DNA from: Nocardia xishanensis NBRC 101358
Lineage (GTDB): Bacteria; Actinomycetota; Actinomycetes; Mycobacteriales; Mycobacteriaceae
Assembly (NCBI RefSeq): GCF_001613365.1
Contig: NZ_BDCF01000036.1
Span: 1-64,000 of the forward strand
Direction: 5' to 3'
Length of the DNA stretch: 64,000 nucleotides
Made by a program: the position numbers and the translations under genes. Position 1 is the first letter of the stretch; each line of letters opens with the position of its first letter. A model generated the notes under the pieces. The model was not told where the DNA came from, did not search any database, and worked only from the letters and a program-made list of their open reading frames with translations. Of this stretch, positions 33,364-41,472 are shown one piece after another.

Positions 33364-33930
33364 TCAGAACAGGCTCAGCCAGTAATCCTGGAACCGCAGG
33401 AAGACCAGCAGCAGCACCACCGCGTAGAACAGCGCGACGATGGTCCAGCGCCATTCGGCGAGCACGCGCAGCGGGCCGCGCGACGCACCCCACAGCTGGT
33501 CGGTGGCCACCGCGAACAGCGGGGTGACGATCGCCCAGACCACCATGCAGTAGGGGCACAGCGCGTTGATCCGGTACAGGCTCTGGAAGATGAGCCAGCA
33601 GACGAAGCCGGTGCCCAGCACCGTGCCCACCCACAGGCCGCCCCAGATCCACCTCGGGAATCCGAGTCCGGCGACCGCGAGGACGCCGAGCGTGACCACC
33701 ACGGAGAAGGCGACGATGCCCATCAGCGGATTGGGGAACCCGAAGACGGCGGCCTGTTCGGTCACCATGACCGAGCCGCAGGACAGGATCGGATTGATGC
33801 TGCACGTGGGACGGTAGCCGGGATCGGTGAAGAGCTTGAATCGCTCGATGGTCAGCGCCATCGAGGCGAGCCAGCCCGCGAGGCCGCAGATCAGCAGCAG
33901 CCAAGCGGACCGGGGTGGCGCGGCGATCAC
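33364..33930 (-). CDS. Vitamin K epoxide reductase (VKOR) family protein
   Basis: 188 residues with four to five membrane helices. The loop cysteine pair (PTCSINPILSCG) and the active-site CPYC near the C-terminal third are both present. In actinobacteria VKOR replaces DsbB: it reoxidises the DsbA-like partner using quinone. Its start overlaps the stop of the upstream DsbA-like gene (ATGA), so the two are translated together. Confidence 0.93.
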   Translation of the reverse strand: MIAAPPRSAWLLLICGLAGWLASMALTIERFKLFTDPGYRPTCSINPILSCGSVMVTEQAAVFGFPNPLMGIVAFSVVVTLGVLAVAGLGFPRWIWGGLWVGTVLGTGFVCWLIFQSLYRINALCPYCMVVWAIVTPLFAVATDQLWGASRGPLRVLAEWRWTIVALFYAVVLLLVFLRFQDYWLSLF

Positions 33931-34676
33931 TGGCCCGCGGCCGCCGCGGCGATGGCCTGCTCGAGCGTGCTCGGGTTGACCTGCTGACCGTTCACGAACA
34001 CCGTGGGCGTCGACTTGATGCCGCTGTCGAAGGCCTTGTTGGTGGTGGACGCGACGAACTTCTCGTAGGTGTGGTCGGTGATGCAGCTCGCGACGGCGTC
34101 GGTGTAGCCGACCGACTTCGCGATCTCGACCAGCTTCTCGTCGGGCAGGCCGTTACCGCCCTCCGGCGGCTGCTGGGCGAACATCGTCGACAGCCACGCC
34201 TGGTACTTGGTCGGATCCTGTTCGGCGACACAGTAGGAGGCGTTGGCCGCGCGGGTCGAGTACTGGGTGGTGGACGCCTTGTCCAGGAACGAGATGATGT
34301 TGTATTCGACCGCGGCGGTTCCGCTGTTCACCGCGTCCTCCAGCACCTTGCCGTAGGTGGCCTCGAAGGCCTTGCACGCCGGGCACTGAAGGTCGGCGAC
34401 CACCCGGACGGTGACCTTCGCGTCGGGCTTGCCGATCCGGATCGAGCCGTTGTCGGTGATCGAGCCGGTGACGGCGCCCGGCGCCTGCGCGGCGGCGATG
34501 GTCGGGCTCGGACCGGGATCGTCCTTCTCCGCCTTCTTGATCGCGATTCCGATGCCGATCGCGGCGACCAGGCCGATCAGCACGGCGGCCACCCCGACCT
34601 GGATGAGGATCTTGCGGTTGCGGTCGGCGCGCTCCGCCTTCAGCAGCGGATTAGTCCGTCCCGGATTGTTGCTCAC
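33927..34676 (-). CDS. Membrane-anchored DsbA-like thiol oxidase
   Basis: 249 residues. A basic N-terminus, one membrane anchor (ILIQVGVAAVLIGLVAAIGI) and an exported thioredoxin-fold domain of the Thioredoxin_4/DsbA type with active-site CPAC and cis-Pro loop TPTVFVNGQ. It introduces disulfides into exported proteins and is recycled by the VKOR encoded directly downstream. GTG 34676 is chosen because the protein from there (SNNPGRTNPLLKAERADRNR) matches the usual start of this family; an ATG at 34742 is also in frame. Confidence 0.92.
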   Translation of the reverse strand: MSNNPGRTNPLLKAERADRNRKILIQVGVAAVLIGLVAAIGIGIAIKKAEKDDPGPSPTIAAAQAPGAVTGSITDNGSIRIGKPDAKVTVRVVADLQCPACKAFEATYGKVLEDAVNSGTAAVEYNIISFLDKASTTQYSTRAANASYCVAEQDPTKYQAWLSTMFAQQPPEGGNGLPDEKLVEIAKSVGYTDAVASCITDHTYEKFVASTTNKAFDSGIKSTPTVFVNGQQVNPSTLEQAIAAAAAGQ

Positions 34677-34892
34677 CGTGCGTTCACCACGCCTTTCGCT
34701 CGCCTGCCGGTTTCGCCTGCCGCCACGATGGTAGTTCCGCAACTCCTCGACGAGCGGGCACGGTCCACATCTTCGCGGGTCAACCTGAGAGATTCCGAAA
34801 TGTCGTGCGCATCCGGCTCAGCGCGCCTCGGCTCCGCTCACCACGAGGTAGACGGCGTCGCGCGCCCACGAATGCGGGATCGCGCCGCCGGC

Positions 34893-35336
34893 TCAAGCGT
34901 CCTGGAGCAGCAACCGGAATGAGGAGTGGGCAGGAGTCAGTGGCCTGATAGCGCGAAAGTCCTGCTCATCCAACGTCAGAATATCGTTGGTCAGATAGCG
35001 TTCGGCGAGTACGACGTTGACCGCGTCGGCGAGGTCGAGTCGGAGACCGCGATACTGTCCCATGATCTGCTGCGACGCTCGAAGATCGACACGGTCGATC
35101 GGTGGCACGAGTACCGCGCCCTCCTCGGCGGAGGTGAGCAGATCGTCGAGGACGAGATCGGCGATGCGACGGTCTTTGCCGAATCGGGCGATCAGCAGAT
35201 GATCGATTTCATCGAGCACCAGAGGCGAGACGACGGCCACCGACGTGGCCAAGAGGTCGCGCGCCCGATCGTGCAGCTCCGCGGCCCGATCGTAGGCCGC
35301 AATGATGGCCGAGGTGTCGGCGATGAAGAAGCTCAC
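34893..35336 (-). CDS. vapC: VapC-type PIN-domain ribonuclease toxin
   Basis: 147 residues. PIN-fold acidic residues are in ADTSAIIAAYDR at the N-terminus, in the middle (LDEIDHLL) and in LDLADAVNVVLAERY near residue 104. VapC toxins cleave RNA, often initiator tRNA or rRNA. The start overlaps the stop of the antitoxin gene by four bases. Confidence 0.9.
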   Translation of the reverse strand: MSFFIADTSAIIAAYDRAAELHDRARDLLATSVAVVSPLVLDEIDHLLIARFGKDRRIADLVLDDLLTSAEEGAVLVPPIDRVDLRASQQIMGQYRGLRLDLADAVNVVLAERYLTNDILTLDEQDFRAIRPLTPAHSSFRLLLQDA

Positions 35337-35563
35337 CGCCCGTATGCCTCGCCGAGCAAGTCCTCACTGCTGGCGGCGAAGTTCGGATCCCCGGAATCGA
35401 ACGACGGCCATGGCCTGCTCCGGCTCACCTTCTGTGTGCGGAGTAGTACGAGGTCGATCCCTTCTCTGATGAGATCGGCTTCCGACCGCCCGGACTCCTC
35501 TGCGGCCTGCTTGAGACGGGCCGCCTGCTGGGACTCGAGGTACACGCTCGTCTTGGTCTTCAC
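35333..35563 (-). CDS. vapB: VapB-type antitoxin
   Basis: 76 residues. The N-terminal KTKTSVYLESQQAARLKQAA with SGRSEADLIREGI is a ribbon-helix-helix DNA-binding fold; the C-terminal part with SFDSGDPNFA wraps and blocks the PIN toxin. The GTG at 35563 has no Shine-Dalgarno but has a TACCCT -10 box seven bases before it, so the transcript is probably leaderless and the operator overlaps the promoter. Confidence 0.88.
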   Translation of the reverse strand: MKTKTSVYLESQQAARLKQAAEESGRSEADLIREGIDLVLLRTQKVSRSRPWPSFDSGDPNFAASSEDLLGEAYGR

Positions 35564-35568
35564 AGGAT

Positions 35569-35590
35569 GTAGGGTACTACGTAGGGTACC
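35569..35590 (-). promoter_or_regulatory. vapBC operator and -10 region
   Basis: GTAGGGTAC is repeated at 35569-35577 and 35581-35589, 12 bp apart, with CTACGTAG as a palindrome between. Read on the minus strand the proximal copy contains TACCCT, the probable -10. This is the usual layout for autorepression by VapB. Confidence 0.65.
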
Positions 35591-35703
35591 GGTTCGGCCA
35601 TGGATCGGCCGGCTGTGTGCGGTCCATTGGCAGTCGGCTCGCGCAGCGCGAATAGAGCGAGCGGCAGCGCCGGACGCGGACGCTCGCCGTCTACCGTTGA
35701 TGC

Positions 35704-36483
35704 ATGTCCGGGGATACCGTGCGCGACTTCTACGACCATTTGGCCGGGGACTACCACCTGCTCTACCAAGACTGGCCCGCGGCGGTCGCGGGGCAGGGGC
35801 GCGCGTTGGATCGGGTATTGCGGGGGTCTTTGGGGGCGGGGCCGTCGACTGTTTTGGACGCGGCATGCGGGATCGGGACGCAGGCGATCGGATTGGCGGC
35901 GTGCGGGCACTCCGTGGTGGGGATGGATTCGAGTCCGGTGGCTGCGGTGCGGGCGGCCGAGGAGGCGCGGACGCGGGGGTTGCGGCTGCCGACGCTGGCG
36001 GGCGACATGCGGGCGCTGCCGTTCGACGGCGGGTGGGCGGATGCCGTGGTGTGCGCCGACAACGCGTTGCCGCACCTGCTCACCGCCGTCGAGGTGGATA
36101 CGGCGCTCGGGGAGATGTGGCGGGTGCTGCGGCCCGGCGGTCTGCTGGTGCTGACGACCCGTGACTACGACGCGTTGCGCGCCGCCAAACCGGCTGGGCA
36201 GCCGCCGAAATCGGTCGATTCGGCGATGGGACGCGCGATCACCTTCCAGCTCTGGCACTGGGACGACGACGGTGAACGCTACGACTTCGAGATGTTCCGG
36301 CTCACCGAGGGCGGCGACGGCTGGGCCGTTCGGGTCGGGGCCGCGCGATACTGGGCATTGACCAGGGCGCAGCTGACCGAGTTCGTGATCGAGGCTGGTT
36401 TCACCCAACCGGCCTGGCACTCGCCGGAGGAAACCGGGTTCTTCCAGCCGGTGCTCACCGCGCATCGGTCCGGCCCGGCCTGA
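35704..36483 (+). CDS. Class I SAM-dependent methyltransferase
   Basis: 259 residues. Motif I is VLDAACGIGTQAIGLA, followed by GMDSSPVAAVRAAEE, a Cys/Asp strand (DAVVCADNALPHL) and VLRPGGLLVLTTRDYD. The opening DFYDHLAGDYHLLYQDW is typical of small-molecule methyltransferases related to glycine/sarcosine types, but the substrate cannot be read. A TACCGT box six bases before the ATG and no Shine-Dalgarno suggest a leaderless transcript. Confidence 0.85.
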   Translation: MSGDTVRDFYDHLAGDYHLLYQDWPAAVAGQGRALDRVLRGSLGAGPSTVLDAACGIGTQAIGLAACGHSVVGMDSSPVAAVRAAEEARTRGLRLPTLAGDMRALPFDGGWADAVVCADNALPHLLTAVEVDTALGEMWRVLRPGGLLVLTTRDYDALRAAKPAGQPPKSVDSAMGRAITFQLWHWDDDGERYDFEMFRLTEGGDGWAVRVGAARYWALTRAQLTEFVIEAGFTQPAWHSPEETGFFQPVLTAHRSGPA

Positions 36484-36629
36484 GTCGCAACGGATCTCGC
36501 CGCGCTAGGCCGTAACGCAGGACGCTGCGTGTCGGGCCGACCGGCCGCGCGGCGTCGCTGCAACACGGGGCACGGCCGCTCCGGCGCCGCGGACGGAGTT
36601 TGTCCGCCCTCGCCTCTAGCATTTCCCGG

Positions 36630-37280
36630 GTGACCGCATACGACTTCGAGCATCTCGACACTTCGACGCTGCCGCCGCGCCAGCAGCGCATCCTCGCCGT
36701 GATTCGGGACTGGGTAGTCGAATACGGGTATCCGCCGAATACCAGACAGATCGGCGACGCGGTCGGCCTGCGGTCGGCGTCCTCGGTCTCCAAACATCTG
36801 AAAAGCTTGGAGGAGCGCGGTTTTCTGCGCCGAGGCGACGCGGTGACGCGCCCGATCGACGTGCGGTTGTTCCTCCATGGCACGACTCTGGCGGAGCGAT
36901 CCGACGCCGCGGTCACCGTTCCCGTGGTCGGCGACATCGCCGCCGGCGCCCCGATCCTTGCCGAGCAGCACACCGACGACACCTTGACGCTGCCCCGCGA
37001 ATTGGTCGGTAGGGGAACGGTTTTCGCGCTCCGCGTGCGTGGAGACTCGATGATCGACGCCGCCATCTGCGACGGCGACACGGTGGTGGTGCGCCAGCAG
37101 AGCGAGGCGCAGTCCGGCGACATCGTCGCCGCCATGATCGGCGAGGAAGCCACCGTCAAGGTGTATCGCCGCCGCAACGGCCACGTCTACCTGGAACCGC
37201 GCAACCCCGCCTACGACGTCATCGACGGCGACGAGGCCGTGATCCTCGGCAAGGTCGTCTCGGTGATGCGCCGGATCTGA
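36630..37280 (+). CDS. LexA-like repressor, probable paralogue
   Basis: 216 residues. A winged-helix domain (PPRQQRILAVIRDWVVEYGY, then the recognition region DAVGLRSASSVSKHLKSLEE) precedes an S24 latent-protease domain with the Ala105-Gly106 cleavage site (DIAAGAP), catalytic Ser140 (RGDSMID) and Lys177 (ATVKVY). The recognition helix part differs from the main actinobacterial LexA I recall ([23 protein letters not shown]), and no SOS box was seen upstream. It may therefore control a separate regulon. A TAGCAT box seven bases before the GTG suggests leaderless mRNA. Confidence 0.87.
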   Translation: MTAYDFEHLDTSTLPPRQQRILAVIRDWVVEYGYPPNTRQIGDAVGLRSASSVSKHLKSLEERGFLRRGDAVTRPIDVRLFLHGTTLAERSDAAVTVPVVGDIAAGAPILAEQHTDDTLTLPRELVGRGTVFALRVRGDSMIDAAICDGDTVVVRQQSEAQSGDIVAAMIGEEATVKVYRRRNGHVYLEPRNPAYDVIDGDEAVILGKVVSVMRRI

Positions 37281-37293
37281 CGGCGCGCGGCGG

Positions 37294-37328
37294 GCGGCCC
37301 CCGCCGGGAGGGGAACGGCGGGGGCCGC
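37294..37328 (+). terminator. Terminator after the LexA-like gene
   Basis: GCGGCCCCCGCCG and CGGCGGGGGCCGC form a perfect 13-bp stem with a 9-base loop, 13 bases after the stop. It stands between convergent genes. Confidence 0.85.
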
Positions 37329-37430
37329 GGGGATACCGAGGAGGAGCTGTTCGGCTCGACCGACCGCCTCGGTGTGTTCTGTTATCTCCGCGGACGCCCA
37401 TTTCGCAGCACCCGGTTGCGCGAGCAGCGG

Positions 37431-38276
37431 CTAGGCACGCTCCAAGCGGCGGAGTTGTTCGGCGATGTCGAAATTCGCCGGAGGCCAATGGAGGTCCAGC
37501 TTCTCCAGCGCATCGATGAGCAGCTCGGTGACCGCGAGGCGGGCGTACCACTTGTGGTCGGCGGGCAGCACGTACCAGGGCGCGTCGGCGGTGGAGGTGC
37601 GGTCGAGCATGGCCTGGTACGCCTCCTGGTAGGCGGGCCAGTAGGCGCGCTCGTCGATGTCGGAGGGGTTGAACTTCCAGTACTTGTCCGGGCGCTCCAG
37701 CCGCTGGCGCAGCCGTTTCTTCTGCTCGTCCAGCGAGACGAACATGGCGACCTTCACCAGCGTGATGCCCTCGCCGATCAGCTCTCGCTCGAACTGGTTG
37801 ATCTCGTCGTAACGCGGCTCCCACTCCTCGCGCGGCACCAGCTCGTGCACCCGCACCACCAGCACGTCCTCGTAGTGCGAGCGGTCGAAGACGCCGAGCT
37901 GGCCGCCGCGCGGCAGCGCCTTGTTGACGCGCCACAGGTAGTGGTGCCGCCGCTCCTCGTCGGTCGGGACGCCGAACGCCGCGCGGTCGACGCCTTGCGG
38001 ATCCACCGAGCCGATGACGTGCCGGACGATGCCGCCCTTGCCCGCGGTGTCCATGCCCTGCAACACCAGCAGCACGCTGCGTCTGTCGCCGGAGCGCCCA
38101 TTGGCGAAAAGCTTCTCCTGAAGGCCGGACAGCGCCTCGCCGCGCTGAACCAGCAACTCCTGGGCTTTTTGCTTGTCTCCGGTGAATCCGGGTGTCGACG
38201 AGGTCGCCAGATCCGCGATACGCAAGCCGTGGGCTTTCAGTGCCTCGGTGACCGGGACAGACCAGTACTCCACCAT
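37431..38276 (-). CDS. ppk2: Polyphosphate kinase 2 (PPK2 family)
   Basis: 281 residues. Walker A GMDTAGKGG, Walker B FDRSHYEDVLV and lid residues in KKRLRQRLERPDKYWKF are all present. It moves phosphate between polyphosphate and nucleoside mono- or diphosphates; the single-domain form here resembles the polyphosphate:AMP/ADP type, but the preferred nucleotide is not certain. ATG 38276 is preferred over GTG 38285 because neither has a clear ribosome site and homology starts at VEYWSVP. Confidence 0.9.
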   Translation of the reverse strand: MVEYWSVPVTEALKAHGLRIADLATSSTPGFTGDKQKAQELLVQRGEALSGLQEKLFANGRSGDRRSVLLVLQGMDTAGKGGIVRHVIGSVDPQGVDRAAFGVPTDEERRHHYLWRVNKALPRGGQLGVFDRSHYEDVLVVRVHELVPREEWEPRYDEINQFERELIGEGITLVKVAMFVSLDEQKKRLRQRLERPDKYWKFNPSDIDERAYWPAYQEAYQAMLDRTSTADAPWYVLPADHKWYARLAVTELLIDALEKLDLHWPPANFDIAEQLRRLERA

Positions 38277-38322
38277 CGACCACACTTACCACGTCCGTCC
38301 GCGCCCGGGGCGGCGTTCGGCG

Positions 38323-39051
38323 TCAGCGGATCTGCGCGAGCCGCAGCAACTGCACGGCGAAGTCGTCGTCGGTGACCGGGGTGAGGATCAGATCGTGCGA
38401 CGTGGTCAGCAGGTAACGGCCGTCGCCGGTGAAATCGAGCCAGGTGCGGTGGCGCGTCGGAGGTGACATCGGATTGTCCGGGTCCACGGTCACGGTGATG
38501 AAGCCCCGGCAGTCCACCGGCTTGCGCAACGTCTGCCGGAAGCGGGCCGCGCCGCGCTGGCCGTTGGCCGCCGGCGCGTCGACCGGCTCGGTGGTGAGCA
38601 CCGCGTCCTGCGGCTCGCGCATCGCGCCGAGCCGTCCCGCGTGCGCCGAGCCGATCACCTGTACCAGGCGCTGACCGAGGTTGCGCGCGTGACACATCTG
38701 CACGGTCACCTTGTCCGGCGAAGCGACGAGCACGCCCGCGTGATTGTGCACTATCGATGCGAACGCAAGGATGCGATCGCCATCGGACGCGCTGCCGTTG
38801 CGCCCCGGCGCGCTGCGCTCGCCGGAGATGGTGATGGTGGTGGCGTCGGTGCGGGCGCACAGCATCAGCGCGGCGGCCAGGTCGGGATCTGCCTGCTTGG
38901 CGAACCGCTGTGGCAAACGCAATGCTGCGTACTCGGTTTCGGTGCGCACGGTGGACGACGGCACCATGTTGATCGGATACGGTCGCCTGTCCAGATTCGT
39001 TTCGCTTTCCCAGACATGCGTGAATTCGTCCGGGGTGAGGACCCATCTCAC
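38323..39051 (-). CDS. EspG family ESX secretion-associated protein
   Basis: 242 residues. The opening WVLTPDEFTHVWESETNLDR and the C-terminal TSHDLILTPVTDDDFAVQLL match the EspG fold, the cytosolic chaperone that binds PE-PPE pairs and delivers them to an ESX channel. Its start overlaps the stop of the PPE-like gene, so it is made with its probable client. Confidence 0.85.
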   Translation of the reverse strand: MRWVLTPDEFTHVWESETNLDRRPYPINMVPSSTVRTETEYAALRLPQRFAKQADPDLAAALMLCARTDATTITISGERSAPGRNGSASDGDRILAFASIVHNHAGVLVASPDKVTVQMCHARNLGQRLVQVIGSAHAGRLGAMREPQDAVLTTEPVDAPAANGQRGAARFRQTLRKPVDCRGFITVTVDPDNPMSPPTRHRTWLDFTGDGRYLLTTSHDLILTPVTDDDFAVQLLRLAQIR

Positions 39052-39704
39052 CGTGCGCCGCCCCCGCCGTCGGAGGGGGCGCGCGGCGGGGTGAACCGGG
39101 GCACGCTGTCGCCGGAGGCGGGCATGGTCGGGGTGTAGAGGTAGGTCATGGTGTCCTGGACATCAGCCTCGGCCGTCGCGGCGGCCAAGTCGTGCTCCAT
39201 CCTCCGGCGCCCGCCGAACACGGCCTCCGCGGCCGCGTCGTCCCGCGGCGTGTAGCGCCGCGGTTGCGGGATCGCGGCTCGGATAGTCTGCGCCGCATCG
39301 CGATTCAGCTCCATGAGGCGCTGCACCGCCCGGCACACGTCGTGCGCTTCGGCGCCCGCCCTGATGAACTCGCGCGTCGCACGCTGCGCCGCCTCGGCGG
39401 ATCGCCCTGACCAGCGGGCGAATTCGCGATTGGCGATATCGGCGAAGCTCTGGAAGGCGTCCGCGATCGCGTCGGCGCCGGCCTGCCACGCCGCGGCGGT
39501 CTCGCCGAGCGCGCCGGGATCGAGCGCTTCGTGCACCCGGTCCCATATCTCCACGTGGGTGTAGGCGCCGAACCGCTCCCGTTCCGGCGCGTAGGCGGGA
39601 TCCGTTCCACCGCTGGATGTTCCGGTGGACGCGGCGAGTGCGCGTTGCTGCACCCTGATCTCGTCGGCGGCGGCTCTGGCTGCGGCGTCCACCACGGTCA
39701 CCAC
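39048..39704 (-). CDS. PPE-like/WXG100-superfamily helical protein
   Basis: 218 residues, nearly all helical up to about residue 130, then a flexible Pro-rich tail (SVPRFTPPRAPSDGGGGAR). The sequences HVEIWDRVHEALDPGALGET and ARWSGRSAEAA (with a W-x-G turn) match the actinobacterial PPE-like family of ESX substrates. The GTG at 39704 directly follows GCGGAG; GTG 39701 is spaced a little better. Confidence 0.8.
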   Translation of the reverse strand: MVTVVDAAARAAADEIRVQQRALAASTGTSSGGTDPAYAPERERFGAYTHVEIWDRVHEALDPGALGETAAAWQAGADAIADAFQSFADIANREFARWSGRSAEAAQRATREFIRAGAEAHDVCRAVQRLMELNRDAAQTIRAAIPQPRRYTPRDDAAAEAVFGGRRRMEHDLAAATAEADVQDTMTYLYTPTMPASGDSVPRFTPPRAPSDGGGGAR

Positions 39705-39729
39705 CTCCGCATTCCGGACTCGCGCGCGG

Positions 39730-40122
39730 TCATCGCGGATCCAGGTACTCGGTGACCAGTTCGAGCGCGGCTCGATTCGCCGCCTCCGCGTCCGCGAGTT
39801 TACGGCCCGCCGCCAGATACGCCGCCTTGAAGAGCAGCGCGGTCTCCTGGAAGGCGGCCACGGTGTCGAGGAACTGCCTGCCTTTGTCGCCGAATCCGGC
39901 GGCGAGGCCGCGACCGCTCGGCAGGTCGGGAAACCCGCCGACCTCGGTGACCGAATGTCCTACGGCCATGGCCTTTCGCAGGTCATCGACCAGCCGGTCG
40001 CAGGCCGCCGCGAGATTTTCTGCCACGTCCTCGGCGAGCTCGAAACGCTCGGCTCCGTCCGCCCCGACGGCCGCCGCGTACAACCCCCTGGCCAGCCCCT
40101 GTCCGGTATCCGGCACCGCCAT
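39730..40122 (-). CDS. Small helical protein, probable partner of the PPE-like protein
   Basis: 130 residues from an ATG after GGGGGCG. It is Ala-rich and almost wholly helical, with no signal peptide, as expected for a PE/Esx-like partner in this position. It lies 26 bases before the PPE-like gene in a three-gene operon that ends with EspG. No WXG turn is visible, so assignment rests on context. Confidence 0.7.
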   Translation of the reverse strand: MAVPDTGQGLARGLYAAAVGADGAERFELAEDVAENLAAACDRLVDDLRKAMAVGHSVTEVGGFPDLPSGRGLAAGFGDKGRQFLDTVAAFQETALLFKAAYLAAGRKLADAEAANRAALELVTEYLDPR

Positions 40123-40317
40123 CTGGGTCGCCCCCTTCTGCTCGGTCCACACCCACGGCCATACTGGTCGGAACTCTACCGCTCGGTAACCACCCCCGTT
40201 GCCGGCTTTCCCGCGCGCACCTGCTGTGATGTGGCGCACGGTCGGCGGCCGGGCGTGATTCGCGGGCTGATTACACTGACCGGAAGTATTGGTGGATCGA
40301 GGAGCGGAAGGCGTTCG

Positions 40318-41064
40318 GTGCCAGACATCGAAGAAGTACTCCCGAAGTATCAGCAGATTTCGGGGTACATCCGTGACCAGATCGAGCGCGGCGAACTCGC
40401 TCCCGGCGCCGAAGTGCCCTCCGAACGCGAGCTCGCCGTCGCGTGGAAGGTCGCGCGCCCGACGGCTGCCAAGGCGTTGAATACGTTGCGCCAGCAAGGA
40501 TTGGTGGAATCCCGCCGCGGTTCGGGCACCTTCGTTCGCGGTCCGGACGCGGTGCCGCTGGTACGCGAATCCGCCGGGCGGGCACGGCAATACGGCGCGA
40601 TGTACGCCGAACGGGAGCCGGTCGACATCCTCGCCGCCGAACTCGTCGACGGCCCGGACTACGTGACCGACGCGCTCGGTCTGGTGGCCGGTAGCGAGGT
40701 GATCGCCCGCAGGCGATTGGTCACCGGAGACAACGGCGACGCCGAGCTATCGACGTCCTGGTTTCCCGGTGATCTGGCGAGCGTCGCGGACCGTCTGCTC
40801 GACACCAAGCGGCTGCCCGGTGGCACCGCCATGTACCTGGAGGCGGTGACCGGTCGCCGGGTGGCTTCTGTTTTCGACGAGGTCAGCGCCCGCCTGGCGA
40901 CCTCGGAGGAGCGCAAGCGGTTGCGGCTGGCCCGCACCTCCGCGGTGCTGGTGTACCGGCTCACCGCACTCGATTCCGACGGCGCCGCACTGCAATTCGA
41001 CGAGGGGATCTACCCGCCCGAATCCTGGGTATTCCGCCAGGAATATTCCGTTCGCGGCGCGTGA
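40318..41064 (+). CDS. GntR family regulator (HutC/UTRA type)
   Basis: 248 residues. The N-terminal winged helix is the GntR signature (IERGELAPGAEVPSERELAV, then RPTAAKALNTLRQQGLVESR). A UTRA ligand-binding domain follows, with VIARRRLVTGD, STSWFPGDLA and the final strands near QFDEGIYP. The GTG at 40318 follows GAGGAGCGGAAG. It is divergent from the ESX accessory operon and may regulate it or itself; the ligand is unknown. Confidence 0.9.
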   Translation: MPDIEEVLPKYQQISGYIRDQIERGELAPGAEVPSERELAVAWKVARPTAAKALNTLRQQGLVESRRGSGTFVRGPDAVPLVRESAGRARQYGAMYAEREPVDILAAELVDGPDYVTDALGLVAGSEVIARRRLVTGDNGDAELSTSWFPGDLASVADRLLDTKRLPGGTAMYLEAVTGRRVASVFDEVSARLATSEERKRLRLARTSAVLVYRLTALDSDGAALQFDEGIYPPESWVFRQEYSVRGA

Positions 41065-41167
41065 CACGCGGCCGATGACGCGCCGTGTGGTCGTTGACAA
41101 GGCCGGATGACGCCTGGAATAGTCCGCTTTGCTGAGGTATGGCCTAGGCCGGAGGGTGGGAGGTGCG

Positions 41168-41374
41168 ATGCTCGATCAGTTGACCATCGGTGGCTGGGTA
41201 GTCGTCGGCGAGCACTGCTCGGTCCGGCGCGCCGCGTTGCACTGCGACGACTACCTGACTTACGTCTTCGAGAACGGTGGCACCGAACTCGATTTCGCGG
41301 TCGCGCCCGCCGTGCTGCGACGGATGGTCGAGCTCAGCGGAATCCAGGTGCCCGTGGGCGAGCAGTCCGACTGA
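41168..41374 (+). CDS. Small conserved protein of unknown function
   Basis: 68 residues starting MLDQLTIGGWVVVGEHCSVR after GGGAGGTG. It reads as a small beta-rich cytosolic protein (CDDYLTYVFENGGTELDFAV) with no motif I recognise. It follows the GntR gene by about 100 bases on the same strand. Confidence 0.6.
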   Translation: MLDQLTIGGWVVVGEHCSVRRAALHCDDYLTYVFENGGTELDFAVAPAVLRRMVELSGIQVPVGEQSD

Positions 41375-41472
41375 CCGAGTCTTCGGTTCGCGCCGCAGGA
41401 CCCGTCCGAGACACTCCGTGTGACGGCTCCGGGGCGCGGGAACCGAAAGTTCGATCCTTCAATGCTTTTCGC

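Noticed and set aside
41382..41450. Terminator after the 68-residue gene
   Set aside because: CGGTTCGCGCC and GGCGCGGGAACCG pair imperfectly over a loop of more than 30 bases; too weak to call.
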